From Haplosporangium gracile (taxonomy: Eukaryota > Mortierellomycota > Mortierellomycetes > Mortierellales > Mortierellaceae): a DNA stretch of 21,237 bases. The first letter of the stretch is position 1, and every line of letters begins with the position of its first letter. Positions 9,182 to 18,200 of the stretch are shown here, in pieces. Made by a program: the position numbers and the translations under genes. The notes beneath the pieces are model-generated. The model did no database searches, was not told the origin of the DNA, and saw only the letters and a program-made list of their open reading frames with translations. Location of the stretch: positions 1 through 21,237 of the forward strand of contig JAAAUF010000731.1 in the NCBI GenBank assembly GCA_015499985.1. The letters are read 5' to 3'.

Positions 9182-11638
9182 TTACATAGCAACGACAGGA
9201 AGGACAACGTTCTGTTGGCCAACCTGCCAACCCTTCCAGATGGTCTGTTTCAAGAACCGACTATGCAACTGTGTCAAGAATGACCTGCCTGCTGCACAGA
9301 TGTCCGGGTTGCTGAAGGGCAAAGGCCGGTCCTGATCAAACGACTCTGAGCTAGGTAGCCGCGGTGAGAGTTCACCGTTACCGTTCTCATATGGAGTCGA
9401 TCGAGTAGCCTTCTTTTCATCCACCGACGCAGGCATCGTAAAGTCGTACTCGCCCCGTTCGACAGCTGGAGAAAGTGGAGACGACGGCGGGGGCGTGTTG
9501 CGATCCATGAATCTCTCAGCGAGCTCGGACGGGTAAGAGAAACTCAATAGACAGTGCTCCTGCAGCCCCTCGATCTCGACATTGGGTTCCAGTTGGACTC
9601 GGGTGACAACAAGAACCTGGTTCGCAAGGGCATTACGACCATTATCCTGCTCGTCGTCTTCTTCATCTTCATTGTACTGAGTCGGAGATGTCGAGTTTGA
9701 ATCGGTGCTGCCACTACTGTAACGACGGCCATGTCCTGGCAAAACATAGTTGATTGGATAGCTCAGCAGCCATCCTGTCAAGGTCACCAACGACAAACGA
9801 TCGGGTACAGTTAGAGGCCGATAGCAGTACTCGGCTTGGTCCCAATTCTGTATCCGATGCTGGACATCGACTAGGAGAATGTTACGGATGTAATCCTCAA
9901 GGGCCTTGTATCGATTGGCTGGCATCTATTACAATTTTGCGTATATTGACAGATAAGAATGTTAGTGACGCGGATGCTTAACCTTGGCTGCATTTATCAG
10001 TAGAAAAAGAGGGATTTTGATGCACAGTGTAAAGAAAGAGCAAAGCAAAAAAAAAAAGCAACGCTGTACAAAACAATAACAAAATTGTGCTACTCCACAT
10101 GTCGAAATTAAACCACCCATGGCGAAAAAAATAAAATAAATAAGAAATAAACCAAGAAACGTACGATTTCAGGCTGTGCAAGATGATAATCGACATTGAC
10201 AAAGACGCGCTGAAGACCTTGAGAAGAGCCCGAGAGGTAATCGTGGATGTCTTGAAGGAGCAGCTGGCGGTGGATGACAAAGACATGGTCGTCACCTATG
10301 ACTAGCAGATCAAGGTGGTTATATCTTGCGGACTATTTGTTGTTTGAAGGACAATTTATAAATTAGAGAGAGCGCAATATTAGGTAGTTGTTGATGCATA
10401 AAAAGGTGTCCAACAAACGCGAGATTTGAAATTGAAAAGTGTGAGAAAGCAGGCGTATGGAGGAAGAAGGTTTCTTTTCGACAGATTTGACTGAAGAAGT
10501 GGGGGATCGGAAGGGAAAGGGACGGGGTTGGACGGGACGAGAGAACAAGTTTTTCGACCGGGAAGAGGACAATGCGCTTACATGATGGAACATGGATTGA
10601 ATTCTATCGACATCGTTCTCGTTGAGGAACAATTGGTCAACCAGTGATGCCGACCTACATTAGACGCAACAAATAAGTGGAAGAAGAGAAAGAATGGGAT
10701 TAACCTAACAGACCCTTCATCTCTTTTTCCGACAAGGGGCTGGATGGTATCTGTGTATCAAGGTCAACGGTCGAGAGATATTGTGCAAGAGTAAGCGAGC
10801 GAGTGAATGAGAGAAGAATAACTCGAAAGAGAAGATGGGGTCTCAATTGTCTAATTGCTCAGACATGTGCAAAATGCAACCACGATCGTCTTATTATCTT
10901 CATGGTATTTGAAGGAACAAATGATCCCCATTCCTCATCTTCAAGAAAAATAAGGACACTGATTGAGACCTGGGGGAAGGGGCAATTGTATCTGGAATAG
11001 AATCGACGGAACACGAACAACGGCAGTGTGGGAGAATTGGAGTGGGTGGGACAGCGAGAGAGATGTATGTGCACATGTAGGTGTGGTCCCCGAAGAATTG
11101 AATTTGTCATCGCCCTGACACAGGAGTCATTCTCCGATAAGAAAACGAATGCTGGGCATATTGGCGGCGTCAACTCAAGTTGAGATGAACGCACATCTCC
11201 AATAGACAACAATATCGTAGGGGGTTAACCATACCTAAGCCCAGCGGCAATGCAGAGGATGTCTAATTGGAACGGAAAAGAGGGAACGATGGAGAGATAG
11301 AGAGATTGTTAACAGGTGGATGATTGGCATCCATGACGGACCGATAGTAGCAAATTTGGTGATTATTTTATCTTTCTTTCTTTCTGGACTATCCAGATAA
11401 CACCAAAAAAAAGGAAACGAGCAACACCACAGGGGATCACAGGGGGTACACAGAAGAATACAGGGAGGACAAAGTGGAACACAGTAAGGAACGAAACGCA
11501 ACGATATGTTTGTTCACAAAAAGGGTCAAGTAGCAAGCATACTTTTTGTTTTGTTCTTATTCTTTTTTTGTGTCTCCCTCTCTCTCTCTCTTTCTCTGTC
11601 TCTCTCACTCTCACTCTTTCACCCTCTCACTCTCACTC

Positions 11639-11681
<43 letters not shown>

Positions 11682-11896
11682 TGGTGTTTGAAAAGAGGGC
11701 GATCATTTATCTGTCTTGCCCTGACACAAGAATGAAAAAAGAAAAATTAAGGCTGGTGGGAAAATACATAAAACAGTGAGTGATTATTGTTATTATATTT
11801 ACCGTTGGCAAGGGAGATTTGAGCAGCGTGGTTTATCCGTCTGTGCAGGACGGCGCGGACGATGCCGAGCGCATCCTCAAAGTAGGATCTTTCCAT
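9182..11896 (-). CDS. C1orf74/UPF0739-like (DUF4504) protein, six exons
   Basis: Function unknown; member of the family of human C1orf74. Exons: 11803-11896, 11235-11262, 10710-10841, 10582-10654, 10165-10332, 9182-9925; 412 residues with consistent phases. Family resemblance recalled from the human protein: ISLANDILCIAAGLRP (exons 1-3, human ICLHLAGEVLAVARGLKP), HLDLLVIGDDHVFVIHR (exon 5), LTGWLLSYPINYVLP, VLVVTRVQLEP, CLLSFSYPSEL, and the C-terminus NVVLPVVAM (human IVTLPAVAL). No transmembrane segment or signal peptide. Two insertions not expected in the family core: an acidic Ser/Asp/Glu run at about 235-263 (NEDEEDDEQDNG) and a Pro/Ser-rich linker at about 307-373. Exon 2 is a 28-nt microexon. 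The exon 3 donor (GTTAGG) is non-consensus and the part of exon 3 after GLRP has no clear family match, so that exon is the weak point. The start Met fits the family N-terminus. Confidence 0.82.
10842..11234 (-). other. Intron 2 of the DUF4504 gene
   Basis: 393-nt intron from GTATGG to TTGAG. A second AG 15 nt upstream (CAATTAG) is in the same frame and would add five codons. The intron has open frames on both strands but no protein family features. Confidence 0.65.
11263..11802 (-). other. Intron 1 of the DUF4504 gene
   Basis: 540-nt intron from GTAAAT to AATTAG, placed by the phase match around the codons for LAN-DIL. It holds a roughly 100-bp pyrimidine (plus strand) microsatellite. Frames reading through it encode only Ser-Leu or Arg-Glu repeats and are artefacts. 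Confidence 0.75.
11573..11676. repeat. (CT)n/(TCAC)n microsatellite
   Basis: About 100 bp of nearly pure pyrimidine on the plus strand, mostly CT with TCACTC interruptions and a final uninterrupted CT run of more than 30 bp. In the transcript of the host gene it reads as (GA)n within intron 1. Confidence 0.95.
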
Positions 11897-12079
11897 TTTG
11901 TAAGGCTATTGTTGGATTACTGAATTGTTGTTGATTTTTGGTTGTCGGTTGTTGGTTGCAAAGATGGAGAGTTTGTTGGCTGTAAGATAGAGTTGTACGA
12001 TTTAAAGAAGGTATGTGTGTATCAGTGTGAGGGGGTGAATTGATTTGTTGATATCGATATATGCGACGGGGAGTGAACG

Positions 12080-12110
12080 AGTGAGTGAGTGAGTGAGTGA
12101 GTGAGTGAGT
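12080..12110. repeat. (GAGT)n microsatellite
   Basis: About seven and a half perfect GTGA/GAGT tetranucleotide units, 190 bp upstream of the DUF4504 start codon. Confidence 0.95.
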
Positions 12111-12236
12111 AGGCGGGTGGACGAGTAACGTTCAAGAGTACAAAAGAGACAGACGAGAAAGAAGTAGAAGGAGGAAGAGATGGAGACAAGGAAAGCAAGA
12201 GAGTGAAAGAGGTGTGGAGATAATAGATGGAGAAAC

Positions 12237-12260
12237 AAAAAAAAAAAAAAAAAAAAAAAA
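12237..12260. repeat. Poly(A) tract, 24 bp
   Basis: Uninterrupted A24 within the divergent promoter region; long enough to exclude nucleosomes, as is known for such tracts in yeasts. Confidence 0.9.
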
Positions 12261-12329
12261 GGATGAATTTATGGTTTTTTTTTCCACGAGTGAGTGAGCG
12301 CGAGTGGGTGAGTGAGAGTAAGTGGCTTG

Positions 12330-12347
12330 CTCTCTCTCTCTCTCTCC
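12330..12347. repeat. (CT)n run, 18 bp
   Basis: Uninterrupted CT dinucleotides in the divergent promoter, following further GAGTGAGT-type sequence (12288-12318). Confidence 0.85.
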
Positions 12348-13185
12348 CATCAAATTACATTTGAACAGCACACGCTTTTTTGTGTCTTAGCGTGTTTTGT
12401 GTGTATTTTTTAAAGGCGTACAGTAATCATTCAATGGAGACACCGTGCTCACTTCTCTCTCTCGTTTAACAGCCAGCAATTGCGAGTTCCCTTCTTTGTT
12501 CCGGTGGCCGATCTCTGCTCTCTTTCCTCCTCTTCTTCTTTTGCCTCCCTTTTTGTCTCTTTGGCGCAGAAAAATATAGCGCGTGCGCCCATCAAGTAGC
12601 CCGTAATGTAAACAGAGCCACAACCATCCAAGCACATTCACTAAAAACAATACAAAATAAAAAAGCCCGCGACATAGAAACCATTTCTTTCGAGCAAGCA
12701 TTTTTATAAGCCTTGTATGTACAGCTATATCTAACTATGTCTATGACTCGGTTCGAGTTGAATAGACAGCCTCTCGGTAAATGAGCCTCAGAGGGTGAAA
12801 AAAGAGAAATGAGAAAAGAAAAAAAGAAAAAAGAAAGGATCTGTGGTCTTTTGGTCGATTGCCCCAACAACAAGACTTATTTAAAATAGTTAGTGAGTTA
12901 CGCCTGTAGATCGCGGGGGGCTGTGGTCTTGTGTGGTAATGTGTTTTCAGCCCATGCACCTATGCACGCCCTCAACTCCCACTCCTGAAACGGGCTGAAG
13001 CAACAAAAAAGTGAACAACCATCAGACCAAACAGCAACAACAGACACCGGGCTGCGTGCTCAATAACGCAGGCCGTCGTCACCTGACTTTCACCGAGAAA
13101 AAGTTAGCTCCGCCCTTCCTTTGTCGAAGGATTTCAGTCATCCATTCTCTACCTACTCACCTGTTAACACAAGCAAACCAAATCA

Positions 13186-14369
13186 ATGTCGGACGAGGCT
13201 GCCATCCCCCAGCCAGACTTCAAGCCCTCAAAGCTCGGCACAAAGGACTAGTACGGGCGTACTATTATCTTGCACTTGTTAATTGCAACAATGAGCACAG
13301 AGAGAAAATGAGCAGAGAAATTAACAGTCGTCTCATTCCCCCCCCAAAAAAAAACAATAATAATAGCTGGGACAAGGTCTACAATCGCGAGGTGATCAAT
13401 TTCAAGGACCATGGAGACATTGGAGAGATCTGGTACAACAACAAAAACTCTTCATTCTCAACCCTACTTTGAAGAATCACTTGATTCTATCCGAACCACC
13501 ATCAATTACTCAACTAAAAAAAAATACGTCTTCCTTTATCAATTGATCATAGGTTTGGCGAGGACAGTGCGGTGAAAATGGTTGACTGGGTCGAGGAACA
13601 CTACGAGGACGAGAAAGAGACCTGCGCCGTTCTCGACTTGGGCTGCGGGAACGGACATTTGCTCCTCGATCTGGCTGAGCTAGGATTCGAGAACTTGACC
13701 GGAATCGACTACTCGCCTGCAGCTATCGAGCTCGCCAAAGCCGTGGCCGAGGACAAGGAGGTCGACCATATCATCAAGTACGAGGCTGTCGACTTTCTGG
13801 CAGAGAAGGAGACCCTGGAATGGTGCGCACAACAAGCAGCCCCTGGATCTGACGGTCATGGTGAGCCCAAGAAGTTCAAGGTGATGTTGGACAAGGGTAC
13901 CTATGATGCCATCAGTCTGCACCAAAAGAATAAAGCCGATGCTGCTGCTGCTGCTGCTGCTAATGTCGATGCGGAAACTGAGGAGAAGAAGGACAAAGAG
14001 TCTGTTGCCAAGGACAACGTTGTGCTTGCCGAGAATGATGACAATATGGAGGAGTTGGCCGACCGGTATCCTAAGCGGGTTGCATCGATGATGCGCGACG
14101 ATGGGCGACTGCTGATCACCTCCTGCAACTGGACACAACCTGAGTTGATCCAGCGCTTCTCCCAATGTAAGTGTCTGTGACATTGTTCATTGTTGTTTTT
14201 ATCTTGTTTTCTATTAGTGAAAAAGAGCATTGATCCTCTCTTTGCTCATTGTTTATCGTCTCTTTCATATCTAGACTTTGAATATGATTCGCATCTCAAG
14301 TACCCGACGTTTACCTTTGGCGGAGTGAAAGGACAGACCATATCGAGTGTAGTTTTCAGGAAGAAATAA
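13186..14369 (+). CDS. EFM4: eEF1A protein-lysine N-methyltransferase EFM4 (See1/METTL10 family)
   Basis: Seven-beta-strand SAM-dependent methyltransferase that methylates a lysine of translation elongation factor eEF1A. Exons: 13186-13250, 13367-13432, 13553-14166, 14275-14369 (donors GTACGG, GTACAA, GTAAGT; acceptors AATAG, CATAG, TCTAG). Phases agree and give 279 residues. Family marks: KLGTKDYWDKVYNREVINF and GDIGEIWFGED, which cross both first junctions; SAM motif I VLDLGCGNG (70-78); motif II GIDYSPAAIELAKA; the post-motif DKGTYDAISL (from 157); LLITSCNW; and the end YPTFTFGGVKGQTISSVVFR. An acidic, Ala-rich insertion of about 45 residues (A7 at 174-180, then Glu/Lys/Asp-rich) follows DAISLHQKNK. 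The start Met is the first in frame and gives the usual short N-terminus. The stop codon overlaps an AATAAA (14365-14370). Confidence 0.95.
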
Positions 14370-15273
14370 ATTTGCTTTTTGAGAATATCAATCATAAAAC
14401 GGTGTTTTGTTGGGCAGCATTGCTTTGTTGTCTGTGAGGAGACTTGGCATGCAGCACTGTAGATGCAACAGGCATAATCGTCGCGATCAAGGTCTTGACA
14501 CAGTCCTACCGCGCTCAAGCCAACGCGTGTGAAGTCGATCGAGAATGTTGTCAACCTATGTGATATGTGACATGTCGCGACGTTTCTAGCATGAGCAATA
14601 GTAATTACCAATCCTCTTATGAGTCCGGCTTGTGCGCGTCCAAGCGAATGCCATTGTTAAAGTTGTCTGTGTCACCCTTGCTGCTACATTGTTCTCTTTC
14701 TCCTATATACTGCCCCGTACGACTAATTTTTTTCAGAGGGAAGAGAAGGATGTGTTTTGAAGGATAGATTGGCTGGTCTGCGGGACCTGGCAGTGCAGTG
14801 TAGACATCTGCTCATACAGGTACAAGGCTCCGGATGCCAGCGAGACTGTATTGCCAAATAATTATTTTGTAGAATTTTTTTTCCTTCTTTGGCGTTCCCT
14901 TGCTACTGCTACTGCTGCTGCTGCCGCTGCTCCTTTCTTTTATCATTCTTCTTCTTCGTTTCTCTTCCTCTCGAACACAACACACCACACTACAATACTT
15001 CTATCGTACATAATAATAACAACAATAATACATCTTCTTACCTGATCACAAATACCACACTTCACATCACACATACTCCTCTCTCTTCCAAGCACACACC
15101 GCACGACACAACCCTGCTCTATACCATCATCAACACCATAGAAAAGGTACACGAGGCCCATACTACCATGCACACAAACCAACAAAGAACAGCAACACCG
15201 CAAAAAAAAGAGATCGTATCGACTCGACTGACACAAAACGATTTTTTCCTCTCCATCTCTCTCACTCTCTCTC
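14370..15273. other. Intergenic region upstream of the AZUL-HECT gene
   Basis: 904 bp between the EFM4 stop and the HECT gene start. The first 450 bp have no recognisable gene or repeat. From about 14880 the sequence is pyrimidine-rich, then AC/ATA-rich (AATAATAACAACAATAATAC near 15009), ending in a CT-rich stretch just before the ATG; this looks like core promoter plus a long 5' leader. No RNA gene seen. Confidence 0.6.
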
Positions 15274-18200
15274 ATGGATACACAGAGCATGCCATCTCAG
15301 CAGCCACCCCAGCCTCACATCCTCCCCACAACCCCCAAAATGGGCATTGACCGCGACAGAGACCTCGACTTCATCGGACCCTCGACACCACACGACTGGA
15401 CCCCATCACCGACAACTACAACCACTGGGCCAATCTCGACTATATCTACTTCACCTAACACTATTGCCATTTCTTCACCAACAACGACGACAACAACAAC
15501 AACTACAGCAATAGCTATGAATGCCGCTTCATCACCGAGGACGCAGCGCAGAGCATCGTCAACAAGCATGGTGGCATCCCCTGCATCTCTTGGGCCACCT
15601 TCCCCAGCCCTCGTCACCTTCTCGTCCTCCTACGACAGTGCTTCGTTGCAAGACGCCGGAACATCCGCAGGAGGATTCGACCCTTCTTCTTCCCGCAGCC
15701 TCAGACCATCGCCCGTCTCACGGGCATCCGCCTCCAGGTCTCTAGAATCAACCGAGCGACGACATGCCACCTTGACCATGCACTTAGACAGCCGACCTTC
15801 AGACCGACTCGCATCAACAACTGACAGACCTGCTGGAAGCAATGGCGCACCGTATCTTTACCACCAACAAACACAGCCGCACACGGAACCATATACTCCA
15901 TCGCATCAACAGTACCAACACCTACCGCATTATCATAGTATTCAGCAACACACCCACACTCACACATCTACCCCTCGTCTCAGTTTAATGATCAAAAGTC
16001 CTCTTCTGGAGAGCCCAGAGCCCCGTTACCGGCAAAGGACACATTCCTCACAGAGCCGGTCAAAACTACACACTCCTTCGGTACAATTAGCCCTAGCTGA
16101 CCCAACGCTCTCTAAAAGTCTATCAAGTTCACCGGCACCGAGTCGACACGGGAGCGAACAAGATCAGCAAGTGCAGGCGAAACGCTCCTTTGAGCGCAAT
16201 GTGCGGCGGTACTATTACCAACTTACCGTCGGCTGTCAACTTCCTGCGTGTACCAACAAGTTGTGTCGATCCTGTAAACTGGCACCCAAAATGACCAAGG
16301 ATGCCGCGGCGATTCTCTCTATCCAACTCGCCGCCCGACCTCGCCTCTTTTTTTGTTCAAATTGTCCGCAGGACCCCACCATCCAAGTGCCAGACTCGCC
16401 AATACCCGCCATTCCATTCGCCAACGGACGACCACCGTCACTACAAGCTACTCGAAGCCTCTCCTCGAATAGTGCTATAACTCGAATCGCAAACTCGGCA
16501 CATTCGTCAGAGTCATTGCCAGGACCAGCGGCTTCAGTGGAGGACTTAGGGCATAGCAAAAACTGGCTCTTGTACGACCCCAACGAGTACTCAAAGTCTG
16601 TTCCATCCTTTACTACAGTCCGTCTTATCGCCCCTGCAAAAGGCGCTCGTCGACGGGCTGCACAACAAAACCATGATACACCTGTGGCAGGCAAACACAA
16701 CCAGGATCCATTAATAGCAAAGCACAATCAAGAATTACCTGCGGCAAAACTTAACCAGGAAATACCAGTGGCAGTGACCACGGAAGAGTACTCCTATACC
16801 GCCTCGCCACCGTCGTCGGAGGAGCAAACCGGGACGCCCTTGTTCAAATCACTCCTGTCTCTTTCGCCATTTTCGCACATGTTCTCCTCGGGATCCTCCA
16901 ATACACTAAGCAAAAGCCAAGAATTCAACAGGAAACGATCTACTCCGATCTATCAATACAAAAAGTCATTTTCGACTGGCGAGATGTCTGACAGTGGTCG
17001 ACCATCCAGGAACCACTTGGTAGCTGCTTCGACAGCCACAGGGCCTCCAAGAGGTCTGGGTGGATTTCATTCGGTCATCCATGCCCGGTCATTCAGTCCA
17101 ACGCGTTCTGCCAGCCCCTCAGAATCGCCCATTTCGCCGCCTGCTTCCCTGCCTGATACAACACGCACCCACTCGACTTTTCGAACTGAGGACTCGTCCT
17201 TTGGCAGTCATGTACATCATCAAACAGGATCAACGGGATCGGTGGCGTATCATGGTGACGAATCGGTCGGACTTGGATATATCAACAAACCTCTGAACTC
17301 TCAACGAATTTTGGATCTTTCGCGTTACTACAATGCTTCTTCGCCATCGCCAACTTCAGCAAGCCCCACCACTTCCGCCTCTGTCCGAAAGTCAGGGAGG
17401 CGACACAGGGACACCAACCAAAATCGAGATGTAGAGCCTACTCCCAGACCCATGTTTGGGACATTCCGTGATCCGGACAGTGATGGCTCTGTCTCATCTT
17501 CATCCACCGAGGGAGAACCTAGCAAGACAGGAGACTCGTCTTGGACAGGCTCGTCATTCCACCACCACCGCCATCATCATCACCATCATCACCGCTCTTT
17601 TTCTCGCCAGCACCGATCGTTCAGCTCAGGGTCAGTGGCATTGTCCACAGTGTCGCCACCTCAGTCGCCCCTGGAGAAAGAACTGGATAACAGGACGCTT
17701 TATGCTTTTGCACGAACCCGCCTCAGGAGAGACTCCGCCAGCTCGGCAAGCTCTGAAGGAGAGCCTGTGGCACCTCTTCTTTGGTCTTCTCTGCCACCAA
17801 TTCCTTCCTCTTCCACTCTCTCTATGAGGCGTTCGTCGTCGTCATCTTCCCTATCATCTACAGCGTCTAGCAGACGATCATCCATGGGAGAATCAGAAGC
17901 CACGGAAGTCGCTCTACCCTATCTCAACTTGACGCTACTTAGACAGGCCATTGAGACCTACAACGCTTCCAAGCCTGATGATACTCTTCCACGGTCACCC
18001 TCAAGCCTAACACTCAGGGACTTCAAGCCTATTCACCCTGTATCATGGAAACTTTCATTGGATCGTCGGGAGATTCTGGAGAATGGTATACCAGTAACGC
18101 TGGGAGCAGGACACACTGACGATGTTACCACCCATGGTCCACCGCCTCATAACGACCTTAAGCATGCCGACGCAACAGATCAAAACACGGACCTCTCTAA

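Larger units (their letters stand above)
11897..13185. promoter_or_regulatory. Divergent intergenic region between the DUF4504 gene and EFM4
   Basis: 1,289 bp between two start codons, so it carries both promoters. The half next to the DUF4504 gene is packed with simple repeats: GAGT tetranucleotides, an A24 run, further GAGTGAGT sequence and a CT run. The half next to EFM4 is unremarkable AT-balanced sequence. I looked for tRNA arms and box C/D motifs and saw none that fold convincingly. No coding region longer than low-complexity frames. Confidence 0.6.

Noticed and set aside
11506..11779. Ser-Leu-repeat frames around 11580-11690
   Set aside because: They are translations of a CT microsatellite inside an intron.
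12385..13010. Possible small gene or tRNA in the divergent region (a GGTTCGAGT string near 12750 resembles a T-loop)
   Set aside because: No acceptor stem or anticodon arm pairs around it, and the open frames there are only 15-100 codons of low-complexity sequence.
13011..13472. 153-codon plus-strand frame before EFM4
   Set aside because: It reads exon 1 and intron 1 of EFM4 in the wrong frame before picking up exon 2. The true start is the ATG at 13186, which gives the family N-terminus.
14370..14880. Possible non-coding RNA gene downstream of EFM4
   Set aside because: I found no box C/D pair, convincing hairpin or RNA polymerase III box arrangement by eye.
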